A stretch of 46,046 bases of DNA from Acaryochloris sp. CRU_2_0 (GTDB lineage Bacteria; Cyanobacteriota; Cyanobacteriia; Thermosynechococcales; Thermosynechococcaceae). Under the pieces are notes generated by a model. The model was given only the letters and a program-made list of their open reading frames with translations, made no database searches and had not been told where the DNA came from. The stretch spans positions 1 to 46,046 of the forward strand of contig JAAUOM010000026.1 of the NCBI GenBank assembly GCA_012034865.1, read 5' to 3'. Each line of letters opens with the position of its first letter. The stretch's first letter is position 1. Below are positions 18,963 through 26,837 of the stretch, piece after piece. Both the position numbers and the translations under genes were made by a program.

Positions 18963-20099
18963 ATGTCCGCTGCGCTCACTGCTAATTTGTCTCAGCCCAA
19001 AGTAGAGTCTTCTATTTTGCAGCTAAAGGGGATTACCAAACGCTACAGTGGCAATTTGGCCGCTGCTGTCCGTGAAGTTTCCTTCCAATTACAGCAGGGA
19101 GATATATTGGGATTGTTGGGGCCTTCGGGGTGTGGGAAAACCACTTTGCTTCGACTTATTGCTGGGTTTGAACAGGCAGAAGCGGGTTGTGTATGGTTGA
19201 ATGGTCAGATCATTGCCGATCAGCACCGATGGACCTCACCGGAACAACGCAGGATTGGCATGGTTTTTCAAGATTTTGCCTTGTTCCCCCATTTAACGGT
19301 TGCCAATAACGTCACCTTTGGTTTGCAGCAGATCCGCAGATTGTCATTGTCCCAAAAACGCCAACGTCAAACTGAGGTCTTGAGTTTGGTAGGGTTGTTG
19401 GGGATGGAAGATCGCTATCCCCATGAGTTGTCAGGGGGGCAACAGCAGCGGGTTGCTTTGGCTCGTGCCCTAGCCCCCCAACCCCAGCTCATCCTTTTGG
19501 ATGAACCCTTGAGTAATTTGGATGTGCAAGTCAGGTTGCGGTTGCGTCAGGAACTGCGAGATATTCTCAAAACAGCCGGAACCACGGCTTTGTTTGTCAC
19601 CCACGATCAAGAAGAAGCCTTGGCGATCGCAGATCAAGTGGCGGTCATGCGCAATGGCGGCTTTGAACAAATAGGAACCCCTGAAGAAATTTATCAACAG
19701 CCGCGATCGCAATTTGTGGCTGAATTTGTGACGCAGGCCAACTTTCTAGCGGCCCACCGCCAAGGCGACACTTGGCAGACGGAGGTGGGTTGCTTTGCTG
19801 CTACTCCGACAACAGGGGATGTCAGCTTTGCGGGGTGTACCCAGGCGGTGGTGATGATTCGTCAAGAGGATCTCCTGTTGCATCCTGACGGAGACGCTGC
19901 TATTGTGATTCGCGATCGCCAATTCTTGGGGCGCGAATATCGATATTGCCTGAAAACCCAATCCGGTCAAGAGCTACATGCTCGTTCAGCCTCTTTAAGA
20001 CCTTTACCCGTGGGCACCACCGTCAACCTCTCCGTTATTCCTGAGAATCTCAAGATTTTTCCTCAGAATTCAGCGCTGCCAGCCCAAAAAGCTGCTTGA
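18963..20099 (+). CDS. ABC transporter ATP-binding protein, FutC/FbpC (ferric iron) type
   Basis: A 378-residue ATPase with Walker A GPSGCGKTT, Q-loop VFQDFALFPHLTV, signature LSGGQQQRVALARALAP, Walker B LILLDEP and H-loop FVTHDQEEALAIAD, followed by a C-terminal regulatory TOBE-like part (about 275-370). The GFEQ/FPHL pattern is that of iron- or polyamine-type importers; FutC is my best match. No permease or binding-protein gene is adjacent. Alternative starts are ATG 18921 and an earlier one; none has a clear ribosome site, so the start is uncertain. The last 50 bases overlap the convergent kinase gene. Confidence 0.85.
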   Translation: MSAALTANLSQPKVESSILQLKGITKRYSGNLAAAVREVSFQLQQGDILGLLGPSGCGKTTLLRLIAGFEQAEAGCVWLNGQIIADQHRWTSPEQRRIGMVFQDFALFPHLTVANNVTFGLQQIRRLSLSQKRQRQTEVLSLVGLLGMEDRYPHELSGGQQQRVALARALAPQPQLILLDEPLSNLDVQVRLRLRQELRDILKTAGTTALFVTHDQEEALAIADQVAVMRNGGFEQIGTPEEIYQQPRSQFVAEFVTQANFLAAHRQGDTWQTEVGCFAATPTTGDVSFAGCTQAVVMIRQEDLLLHPDGDAAIVIRDRQFLGREYRYCLKTQSGQELHARSASLRPLPVGTTVNLSVIPENLKIFPQNSALPAQKAA

Positions 20100-21030
20100 T
20101 CAAGGTATTGGCGCTGGGGAATAAACGGGTTTGGGTAAAGGCTCCATAGGCCAACCCCACCCCCAACAGGCCAAAAGCCCAAGATGCAGCCATTTGCAAC
20201 AGTTGGCGGCGCTCTAGGGATGGAACCTTAGAACTCAGTTCATTCACCGCTGCCAAGGCTTCTTTGGCGGTGGGATAGCGTTGGCGGAAATCATAGCGAA
20301 CCATCTTGTCAATGATATCCCCCAGCATCGGGCTGACAGCGGTAAACCGTCGCCAGACAATTTCCCCCGATTTGGGATCAATGGGCAGTTTGCTCTTGGT
20401 CGGATTGATACCTGTCAGGGCTTGGATCGCAATAATCCCCACAGCATAAATATCACTACTGAAATTGGGTCTGCCAATGGATTGTTCGCTAGGCATATAG
20501 CCATCGGTGCCAATGACTACGGTTTGCATGATCCGGCGCTTATTTTTGACAGAACCAAAATCAATCAGCACAATTTTCTGATCGTTTTGACGTCGGATTA
20601 AATTGGCAGGCTTTAAATCGCGGTGAATGACCTTGCGCTGATGAACATAGGCTAAGGTCGTCAGCACATCCTGCAAAAAGGCAATGACCTTAGGTTCCGA
20701 CCAACGCCGCCAGCCCAGTTCTTGTTGAAGATTTTTGCCTTCAATATATTGCTCAACCAGAAAAAATTCTTGGTTTTCTTCAAAATTGTCAAAAAACTGC
20801 GGAATTTGATCATAACTACCCAGACGCTTGAGTACCTTCACTTCCGTGGCAAAAAGGCGTTGGGAGGTTTTGACCGTGAAGGTATCATCGGACTCAGGTC
20901 GCAATTGCTTGACAATACAATTGCGTTTGTCAGAATGTTGGGTGTCAATAGCCAAAAAGGTTTTACTGAATCCACCTTTTCCCAGTGCCTGGGTGATTTT
21001 GTAGCGATCAGCAAGTGTGGTTCCCAACAT
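20050..21030 (-). CDS. Serine/threonine protein kinase with C-terminal membrane segment
   Basis: A 326-residue Hanks-type kinase. Gly-rich loop LGKGGFSKTFLA (about 16-27), catalytic HRDLKPANLI, DFG in LIDFGSVKN, and an activation-segment GTDGYMPSEQ are all present, so it should be active. The catalytic domain ends at about 265; a hydrophobic stretch (AASWAFGLLGVGLAYGAF) near residue 290 suggests one membrane segment with a short extracytoplasmic tail. I chose ATG 21030 because homologues start close to LADRYKI; a TTG lies 24 bases upstream. Targets are unknown. Its 3' end overlaps the ABC ATPase gene tail-to-tail. Confidence 0.9.
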   Translation of the reverse strand: MLGTTLADRYKITQALGKGGFSKTFLAIDTQHSDKRNCIVKQLRPESDDTFTVKTSQRLFATEVKVLKRLGSYDQIPQFFDNFEENQEFFLVEQYIEGKNLQQELGWRRWSEPKVIAFLQDVLTTLAYVHQRKVIHRDLKPANLIRRQNDQKIVLIDFGSVKNKRRIMQTVVIGTDGYMPSEQSIGRPNFSSDIYAVGIIAIQALTGINPTKSKLPIDPKSGEIVWRRFTAVSPMLGDIIDKMVRYDFRQRYPTAKEALAAVNELSSKVPSLERRQLLQMAASWAFGLLGVGLAYGAFTQTRLFPSANTLIKQLFGLAALNSEEKS

Positions 21031-21226
21031 GAATCTACTCGGCTTTGCAGTCAATCATCCTACTGTAGTGCAGAAGTTGATGCCATCGCACTCTCACTTT
21101 TGCAGTAATCCTATCACTAGGATTCAGGTTTGATCCGTTGAAGGACATGGTACTGCTTAGTCAACTTTTGAGATCATGGGGTTAAGAAGAATTATCTTAG
21201 GCGATGGTCAGGTTAGAAATGACTTA

Positions 21227-21252
21227 TAGGGGCGAACAGCCGTTCACCCCTA
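21227..21252. terminator. Hairpin of the common cyanobacterial TAGGGGCGAAC type
   Basis: TAGGGG-C-GAAC (21227-21237) pairs with GTTC-A-CCCCTA (21242-21252) around AGCC, one mismatch. It starts three bases after the ssb stop on the minus strand and probably ends that transcript. Closely similar GTAGGGGCGAACGGCCGTTCGCCCCTAC palindromes are widespread dispersed repeats in cyanobacterial intergenic DNA. Confidence 0.6.
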
Positions 21253-21254
21253 CT

Positions 21255-21614
21255 TTAAAATTCATCTTCATAGTTACCCACAGTATTCGGATCGCTGTCG
21301 CGCTTAGACCCTAATAAATCTAAGCGATCCACACGAATGACGGGTCGAGAGCGCTCAGCCCCAGTGTTGCGATCTTGCCAATGCTCAAACTTTAGGGATC
21401 CTGTGATGCCAATTAAGCTGCCTTTGCGCACATAACTGGCAGCAATTTCGGCGGTTTTTCCCCAAATTTCTAAGCTGAACCAGTCGGGTTGATCTTCACG
21501 AGAACGGCGATTAACCGCCAATGTGACATTGCAAACCACGTTCCCAGATTCAAAATATTTAACATCGGGATCCATGCCAGCACGGCCCACTAAGCTTACC
21601 AAATTCAAACTCAT
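21255..21614 (-). CDS. ssb: Single-stranded DNA-binding protein
   Basis: A 119-residue OB-fold protein (MSLNLVSLVGRAGMDPDVKYFESGNVVCNVTLAVNR... WFSLEIWGKTAE). It coats single-stranded DNA in replication and repair. As in many cyanobacteria the long Gly/Pro-rich linker of the E. coli protein is missing, and the acidic tip is reduced to NYEDEF. It has its own terminator-like hairpin downstream and lies 52 bases after the AI-2E-family gene, with which it may be co-transcribed. Confidence 0.92.
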   Translation of the reverse strand: MSLNLVSLVGRAGMDPDVKYFESGNVVCNVTLAVNRRSREDQPDWFSLEIWGKTAEIAASYVRKGSLIGITGSLKFEHWQDRNTGAERSRPVIRVDRLDLLGSKRDSDPNTVGNYEDEF

Positions 21615-21666
21615 AGGGTAACTTTCCTGTACTGCTTAACCAAGACGGCCATATTCCTCATTGATT

Positions 21667-22827
21667 TTAGCTGGATTCTTCCTTGGGCGGGGTTACAGTT
21701 GGTAAATCTGACGTCATTGACCCTTGCGAATCATTAGGAATGGCTACTCCTTCAGAGGCAAGGACGGGCGTGCGGGTGAGGGGGCTATGATTCCAGCGAT
21801 CGAGAATATCTTTGACGAGAACTTCTTTAACCCAAATTTGGCCAATGACCAACAGGGGTAACGCTAACAATAGACCTAAAAACCCAAAGAACAAGGCAAA
21901 AACAATTTGCGATAACAAGGTGATGGCAGGGGCCAGGGATAATTGCTTGGCCATGACCGCTGGAACCAGTAAATACTGCTCTAATTGCTGAATCAATATA
22001 TAGAGGGCAAGAACTAAGACCGCTTTCAAGGGACTGTCTAAAAGTGCGATCGCCATCGGTGGAATCAAACTGAGCGTTGGACCAATATTAGGGATGGCTT
22101 CTAGCAAACCCGCAATCAGAGCATTCGCTAAAACCAGCTTGACCCCTAAAGCCCAGAGTCCTAGACCACTACAAACGGCAATGACCGTCATATTGAACAA
22201 AATGCCCAAAATCCAGTTATCTAGGGCAGCATCACACAAACCGAGAATATAATCGACCCGTCGCCGATAAAAGGCCGGAAACAGTCGAATAAACATGCGT
22301 CGATATTGGTCAGGATCAACCAGAAACATAATGGTTAAAACCAAGATCAATAAAATATTGAGGGCCACCAATAACGAGTTAGAAAATAAGGCAAAAAAGT
22401 TATCCAGGAGGCTTTCAGCGAAGGCGGGAATTTTCTCTCGCATATTTTCAATCAGAGAATCCACCGGAATTTCTATCCCAGCACTTGGCAAGCCAAAGGC
22501 TAATCCTGTTTTTTGAGCGTCCTCAATTAACTCTTCAATTCGGGTCAAGCTGCGCGGGGCTAGCTCAAATAACTGTTGGGCTTGCGCCACAAAAGGAGGA
22601 ATAACCAAGAGACCAATCAGGCCAGTCACCCCTATAATGGCAAAGATCGCTAAGGCAACGGCAAACCCTCGACGAATACCGCGTTTTGTCAACTGCCGGA
22701 CTAAACCATTGAGAGCAGAGGCCAGAACCACCGCTGTGAAACCCAACAAGAGCACTTGGCGAATTTCCCAGAGGATGTAAATAGAGACCAAGAAGACAAC
22801 TAAGCCAATCCATTTCCCTAGACTCAC
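21667..22827 (-). CDS. AI-2E family (PerM-like) transporter
   Basis: A 386-residue membrane protein with about seven to eight hydrophobic segments and the family layout: two N-terminal helices, a soluble amphipathic loop (about 70-145), then the C-terminal helices with the motif ALIAGLLEAIPNIGPTLSLIPPM. Family members export or exchange small molecules (AI-2, ions, auxin-like compounds in different species), so the substrate here is unknown. The start is GTG 22827 (MSLGKWIG), chosen because GGGAGG sits six bases upstream. The C-terminal 40 residues are Pro/Ser/Thr-rich. Confidence 0.87.
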   Translation of the reverse strand: MSLGKWIGLVVFLVSIYILWEIRQVLLLGFTAVVLASALNGLVRQLTKRGIRRGFAVALAIFAIIGVTGLIGLLVIPPFVAQAQQLFELAPRSLTRIEELIEDAQKTGLAFGLPSAGIEIPVDSLIENMREKIPAFAESLLDNFFALFSNSLLVALNILLILVLTIMFLVDPDQYRRMFIRLFPAFYRRRVDYILGLCDAALDNWILGILFNMTVIAVCSGLGLWALGVKLVLANALIAGLLEAIPNIGPTLSLIPPMAIALLDSPLKAVLVLALYILIQQLEQYLLVPAVMAKQLSLAPAITLLSQIVFALFFGFLGLLLALPLLVIGQIWVKEVLVKDILDRWNHSPLTRTPVLASEGVAIPNDSQGSMTSDLPTVTPPKEESS

Positions 22828-22902
22828 TACTTGCCTCCCTTACCGAATCTCTCTTGTGCAAGAGCAGGGATCACCGCTCTCATCTTGCTAGATTACTGGA
22901 TT

Positions 22903-23783
22903 TTAGGAGACAGAGGACGCTTTGAGTAAGGGAAATCCTAATTCTTCACGTTGCTGAAGATATAACTGGGCCACTTGCCGAGCCATCTGCCGAATTCGGC
23001 CAATATAACGGGTTCGCTCGGTGACAGAAATGACGCCCCTCGCATCCAACAGATTAAAGGTATGGGAGCATTTGAGGACGTAGTCCAATCCCGGTAATAC
23101 CAGCCTACGTTCAATCAGTTGCAAGGCTTCTTGTTCATACAAACTAAAGAGCTGAAACAATAACTCAGGATTAGACGCTTCAAAGTTATAGGTAGATTGC
23201 TCAATTTCACCTTGCAGGTGGACATCCCCATAGGTGAGCGTGCCATTCCAATCAATTTTGGCGATCGCATCCGTCTGTTGCAAATACATGGTCAGCCGTT
23301 CCAACCCATAGGTCAGCTCAATCGACACAGGCCGACAATCCAAACCCCCACATTGCTGAAAATACGTAAACTGCGTGACTTCCATGCCATCTAACCACAC
23401 TTCCCAACCCACACCCCAAGCTCCCACCGCCGCATCTTCCCAGTTATCTTCCACAAAGCGGATATCGTGATCTTCAGGATGAATCCCCAAGCCCCGCAGA
23501 GACTCTAAATAGATATCTTGAATATCCTCAGGAGAAGGTTTGATGAGGACTTGGTACTGATAGTAATACTGATACCGATTGGGATTCTCGCCATAGCGAC
23601 CATCCGCTGGCCGTCGGCAGGGTTCCACATAGGCCACTGCCCAAGGCTCTGGCCCTAGAGACCGCAAAAAGTATGGGGGCTTTTGGTGCCTGCCCCTTTT
23701 TCAATGTCATAGGGCTGGACAATGAGACAATTGCGATCGCTCCAAAATTCATGGAGTTTAGCAATAACAGACTGAAAATTCAC
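22903..23783 (-). pseudogene. glyQ: Glycyl-tRNA synthetase alpha subunit, frameshifted as sequenced
   Basis: From GTG 23783 the first frame reads [19 protein letters not shown] and on to [17 protein letters not shown], the standard GlyQ N-terminus, then hits a stop. One extra base in the A5 run 23666-23670 (T5 coding) restores [36 protein letters not shown], and the rest is intact, giving about 293 residues as expected. GlyQ holds the catalytic site of the heterotetrameric glycyl-tRNA synthetase; its partner GlyS is not in the window. The gene is essential in organisms with this enzyme type, so a sequencing error is by far the likeliest explanation. Confidence 0.95.
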
Positions 23784-24144
23784 AGCGGCTGACCTGCCTT
23801 GTAGATAGGTTCCAGTTACCTAGTCTACGAGGATGGTTGACATTTTGGGAGATTTTTGAACCCGGGGTTCACGTTAGAACCTAGGATGAGACAAAAGCAA
23901 CCTGAGACTGAAGGACTAGAATTTAGAATAGGTCATGTCTCCCCGTGATGCATCCTACACAAATTACGTCCACAACTACCTTATTATCATGTCAGGTTAA
24001 TTGCCCATAATATAACTGGCTCAAGTCCTTGCTATACAACAACTCATATTACGGGCATTCAATCCAACTTGATATTAGAGGAAATATATCAGACCCTTTC
24101 ACCTGAGCCTTGCGTCCGTGTTCGCTATCGACGACTTGTGTGAA
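23784..24144. other. Gene-free region upstream of glyQ
   Basis: No coding region is supported. It should include the glyQ promoter. A near-palindrome GAACCCGGGGTTC lies at 23858-23870 and a larger inverted repeat at 24002-24057 (separate entry). Confidence 0.4.
24002..24057. repeat. 12-bp inverted repeat with 32-nt interior
   Basis: TGCCCATAATAT (24002-24013) pairs with ATATTACGGGCA (24046-24057) with one mismatch. It could be a foldback remnant of a small mobile element or a structured RNA. I see no flanking target duplication. Confidence 0.4.
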
Positions 24145-24179
24145 ATAGCCAGAACGACGGGGGCGTTCTCCTTGGCTAT
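24145..24179 (-). terminator. Terminator-like hairpin at the end of the 96-residue membrane protein gene
   Basis: ATAGCCA (24145-24151) pairs with TGGCTAT (24173-24179), with inner arms GAACG/CGTTC. On the minus strand it overlaps the stop codon (24176-24178) and is followed by TTTC. Position and stem fit a transcription terminator; the T run is weak. Confidence 0.5.
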
Positions 24180-24466
24180 GAGGCCATCTTGATTGCCCAA
24201 AAGTTAAGACTCAAGCAAACACAGGCCAAAGCTAACAGGATGTAGGTCGGAGCCATCACCACCCCAATACTGAACCAGGTATAGTCATGCAGTAGCAAAG
24301 CTAGAGGCAAAAGACTAGCAAAAAGCATTGCCAAATATAATTGAGCCGGGGAACGAAGTCGTTTCGCAAATAAAATGAATAGCAAGGTTAGCAATAAATT
24401 TGCAGGTATCAGAAAAGCACAAATTGCGATGCAATGATTGCGAGAAAATTCAAACAGAAAACCCAT
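24176..24466 (-). CDS. Small membrane protein of unknown function
   Basis: A 96-residue hydrophobic protein with three likely membrane helices: IAICAFLIPANLLLTLLFILFA (about 13-34), LYLAMLFASLLPLALLL (about 43-59) and FSIGVVMAPTYILLALACVCLSL (about 65-87). I do not recognise the family. Start ATG 24466. A hairpin at the stop codon supports a real transcription unit. A second small membrane gene lies upstream on the same strand, 86 bases away. Confidence 0.6.
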   Translation of the reverse strand: MGFLFEFSRNHCIAICAFLIPANLLLTLLFILFAKRLRSPAQLYLAMLFASLLPLALLLHDYTWFSIGVVMAPTYILLALACVCLSLNFWAIKMAS

Positions 24467-24552
24467 ATTTCACATTCATAAAAATTAGAAATCTTATACG
24501 GAGAGCATCGCTGTATTGTCAAAGATTGGATTCACCCTACAAACAGCCTGGA

Positions 24553-24654
24553 TCAACCTCTTAAGATTAATGCCAGGGAAAATAACAGAATTAGTGCAGC
24601 CGCAAAGGCAAAACCAAAAGGATCACGGTGAAGGCTGACTGAGTTCATATTCAT
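24553..24654 (-). CDS. 33-residue single-span membrane peptide
   Basis: From ATG 24654 the peptide is a short polar N-terminus (MNMNSVSLHRDPFG) followed by one hydrophobic helix (FAFAAALILLFSLALI) and LRG. The frame is open further upstream but that part lies in the inverted repeat of the neighbouring IS. Size and shape resemble small photosynthetic-complex or stress membrane peptides, but I cannot assign it. The IS edge is only 47 bases upstream of the start, so its promoter may have been changed by the insertion. Confidence 0.42.
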   Translation of the reverse strand: MNMNSVSLHRDPFGFAFAAALILLFSLALILRG

Positions 24655-24710
24655 GACTTTTTTCCCTTCTGATGTTTGCAACCTTTGAACGACCCAACAA
24701 GGGGAGCGTG

Positions 24711-25592
24711 TCACATTTGCGAGAGAAAAATAGGCTGAAGCTGTCGATTGAGATAGGCACAACGATGGGCCAGCACCTTGGGGATATGTTCTTCCTTCCA
24801 CTGTGCCCCTGAGATCTTAGTTCTACGGTCGATTTGCTTCACCAGTGACTCAACCGCACCGGAGCCGATGGGAATCCCCTCAGCTTGATAGTAGTCATAG
24901 TTGACAATCCGATTTTGGTGTTCGCGTAGATATTGGCAGAAGCGCTGTGCCTGATGCATTTTAAGGCTGGCGAACAAGTCAAGGGTTTCATCAACTTTCC
25001 CCTGCCATAATAAGGTTTCAGCTTGTTCGAGCCGTTTGATAGAGCCCCCGACTTTGTGCAGATTCTCTATTAAGTGAAACCAGTCAAGAATCTGTTGCTG
25101 TGGCGTGGGTAGCAGCATCTGCCAGTAGAGTTTCCAAATGCCTGGATGACCATCGCCAAGACAGTAGAGGATTGTCGCAAACAGTAGTGTTCTTACCCAT
25201 AGACATAGAGACTCATGCTCTTGATAGCAGGCAACGCCAACGCCATCACCATTGATGCGAATTGCTTTGTAGCCGCGCCACGGGCACGGTTGGCCCTTGA
25301 GCTCTGGGGTGAGCACACGAATATTGCCGCCATCGACACTCATTTGTGTGACCGCTTCTTCAACCAGCGGTGGGCTAAAGGATTGACGATGGATCAAGCG
25401 CTGCTGAGTTTTGGCGCTCACGGCTATGCCTGTTAAGACTGCAATATCGTCTGAGGCATGGGCGTAGGAGACGTTCGCACTCAGACGAAGAGCACACATC
25501 TCTAAGTAGGGACTCAACTGGCTACTGGCTTTGACATCAAGGACTCTCGCTTGAACTTGAGTGAGCTTCAAGGTGCCCAAAATGCTCTTCAA
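24711..25592 (-). CDS. ISKra4-like transposase, main (catalytic) frame
   Basis: A 293-residue frame with the DDE-type core: Asp in VTQMSVDGGNIRV, Asp in ILYCLGDGHPGIWKLY and Glu in GIPIGSGAVESLVKQIDRR, each in the context typical of ISKra4-family enzymes (plus ILDWFHLIENLHKV). The stop codon lies within the left inverted repeat. The only start of its own is a TTG at 25592 overlapping the stop of the upstream frame (TTGA), so it may be made by -1 frameshifting from that frame or by coupled re-initiation. The -1 frame is open back through the T8 run (25638-25645 on the plus strand), a possible slippery site. Confidence 0.85.
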   Translation of the reverse strand: MKSILGTLKLTQVQARVLDVKASSQLSPYLEMCALRLSANVSYAHASDDIAVLTGIAVSAKTQQRLIHRQSFSPPLVEEAVTQMSVDGGNIRVLTPELKGQPCPWRGYKAIRINGDGVGVACYQEHESLCLWVRTLLFATILYCLGDGHPGIWKLYWQMLLPTPQQQILDWFHLIENLHKVGGSIKRLEQAETLLWQGKVDETLDLFASLKMHQAQRFCQYLREHQNRIVNYDYYQAEGIPIGSGAVESLVKQIDRRTKISGAQWKEEHIPKVLAHRCAYLNRQLQPIFLSQM

Positions 25593-25816
25593 GCTTCGTC
25601 GGTATGCTCCAATTTGCGGGGGGCTAACGGAGTTGATAAAAAAAAGCCGATTTTAGGAGAGATATGAGTTTGCAATTGCTGGCGAACGGTCGATTCAATC
25701 TCTGCTAGGGTACTCATGGGCAAAGACTGGCTTTGAGCATCTTGGTGCAGAATCTCTGAGATGCGATTGACACAGATTTCGAGGTCTCGTTGCTCTTCTG
25801 GAGTCATGGCAGGCAA
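25589..25816 (-). CDS. ISKra4-like transposase, upstream N-terminal frame
   Basis: A 75-residue frame (MTPEEQRDLEICVNRISEILHQDAQSQSLPMSTLAEIESTVRQQLQTHISPKIG) that matches the N-terminal part of ISKra4-family transposases. It is followed by the catalytic frame in -1 phase, overlapping by four bases. Two homopolymers could mediate slippage: T8 (plus-strand A8 at 25638-25645) and C6 (plus-strand G6 at 25618-25623). A fused product would read FFFINSVSPPQIGAYRRSLKSIL across the T8 site. Whether this is programmed or a sequencing indel is open. Confidence 0.75.
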   Translation of the reverse strand: MPAMTPEEQRDLEICVNRISEILHQDAQSQSLPMSTLAEIESTVRQQLQTHISPKIGFFLSTPLAPRKLEHTDEA

Positions 25817-25933
25817 AATAAACTATCTCAATGCCATTATCATTTTTCTCTCATAAAAGTGACACGCTCCCTAGAGCAAGCAGCTAGAAAGTTGCTCACC
25901 ATATCTTCGATAGATTAATTAGGAATTACCGAA

Positions 25934-26068
25934 TTACCTTTCTTCTGATTGCTTTTTAATGACTTCTGTAACTTCGTTAAGAGACAAGTTCAATTTTTCG
26001 GTAATTTGTTGGGGAGAGAGGTTAAAGGCCCATAAAGTAGTAATTTTTTGTTTCTGTTCAGATTGCAT
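25934..26068 (-). CDS. 44-residue helix-turn-helix-like protein
   Basis: MQSEQKQKITTLWAFNLSPQQITEKLNLSLNEVTEVIKKQSEER. The segment LSPQQITEKLNLSLNEVTEVI has the spacing of a sigma-region-4/transposase-type helix-turn-helix. The start is well supported by a strong AGGAGG at 26076-26081, seven bases upstream of ATG 26068. A 17-bp dyad lies 36 bases further upstream. It could be a small DNA-binding regulator or the N-terminal relic of a transposase. No family is recognised. Confidence 0.6.
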   Translation of the reverse strand: MQSEQKQKITTLWAFNLSPQQITEKLNLSLNEVTEVIKKQSEER

Positions 26069-26075
26069 GGATCAA

Positions 26076-26081
26076 CCTCCT
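26076..26081 (-). promoter_or_regulatory. Strong Shine-Dalgarno site of the 44-residue HTH gene
   Basis: AGGAGG on the minus strand, seven bases before ATG 26068. Such a perfect site is rare in this window and is the main reason to call this short gene. Confidence 0.7.
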
Positions 26082-26117
26082 AATAAACATCTGGCTCAAT
26101 AAATATTTCAGGAAAGT

Positions 26118-26134
26118 ACACCTTAATAAGGTGT
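26118..26134. promoter_or_regulatory. 17-bp dyad, candidate operator of the small HTH gene
   Basis: ACACCTT-AAT-AAGGTGT is a perfect 7-bp dyad with a 3-nt centre, 50 bases upstream of the HTH start codon. Size and position fit an autoregulatory operator. It is too short-looped to be a good hairpin. Confidence 0.45.
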
Positions 26135-26298
26135 GTTTAAGGTCTAAAGAGCATATATGGCTAATTCGCATTCTCAGGGCTAAAATTTTGTTGCAGGGTT
26201 TCAAGTATTCTCGACTTAAACCCCTCTGAAATCCATAAGGAGACAACATCTAAAACTGGAGTTCAACAGCCACTTGCAAACGTTACTTAGGCAGTTTA

Positions 26299-26414
26299 GA
26301 GATTGTATGAAAAGTCAGCCAAATCTTTTGTGCGACAAGAGTTTCAGCGATTTTGCCAATTTGAGTCGTGATCTTTACCAGAAAAGCCTTTCAGAATACT
26401 TTTCATACAACCTC
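26299..26414. mobile_element. 116-bp MITE-like element
   Basis: Terminal inverted repeats of 17 bp with one mismatch: GAGATTGTATGAAAAGT at 26299-26315 and ACTTTTCATACAACCTC at 26398-26414. Both sides are flanked by TTA (26296-26298 and 26415-26417), consistent with a 3-bp target duplication of the type made by some IS5-family groups. There is no transposase inside. The parent IS is not in the window. Confidence 0.68.
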
Positions 26415-26466
26415 TTAGATTCCTACCAGCATTTTGAAGCTCTGCTTCCTATCAAAAAACACTTTG

Positions 26467-26755
26467 CTAAGTGCTAAATAAATTAGCAGAATGTAAGAGC
26501 TTGTTATACATGCTGCCATTGAGCAGCTTTGCCTCTTGGAAATTTACCCCAATTAAATTAGCTCCTTTCAAACTAGTCCAGTTGAGGTTAGCATTGCTGA
26601 GACTCGCATAAATCAAGTCTGAACCATTCAAATGTGCCTCAGTGAAGTCAACTCTACTTAAATCAGCTTTAATAAAAGCTAAGCCCATTCAAATCTCGTT
26701 CTTTAAAACTTTTTTCCCCAGCTTCATATTGTCTTAGAACTTTATTGGCATCCAT
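26467..26755 (-). pseudogene. Small pentapeptide-repeat protein, frameshifted as sequenced
   Basis: From ATG 26755 the frame reads MDANKVLRQYEAGEKSFKERDLNGLSF and then meets a stop. Removing one base from the A4 run 26674-26677 joins it to IKADLSRVDFTEAHLNGSDLIYASLSNANLNWTSLKGANLIGVNFQEAKLL, a run of A(D/N)LXX pentapeptides. The restored protein is about 95 residues and would form a short right-handed beta-helix. Function unknown; such proteins are numerous in cyanobacteria. It sits between two MITE-like elements. Confidence 0.7.
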
Positions 26756-26837
26756 ATTGGTTGCCTCGCAATGTGTAGCGTTATCGCTGTGGATGTATTT
26801 ATCATAGCTCACAATTCATTTCTCAACCATTGACAAG

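Larger units (their letters stand above)
24702..25871 (-). mobile_element. ISKra4-like insertion sequence, 1170 bp
   Basis: The ends are 30-bp inverted repeats, 24702-24731 and 25842-25871, identical at 27 positions: GGGAGCGTGTCAC, six variable bases, then GAGAGAAAAAT. They enclose two overlapping transposase frames on the minus strand. I can find no target-site duplication in the flanks (CCAACAAG on the left, TAGAGCAA on the right), so one flank may have been rearranged since insertion. Confidence 0.85.

Noticed and set aside
26274-26477. A 67-codon plus-strand frame
   Set aside because: It lies mostly inside the 116-bp MITE-like element, reads through its inverted repeats and has no ribosome site or recognisable motif.
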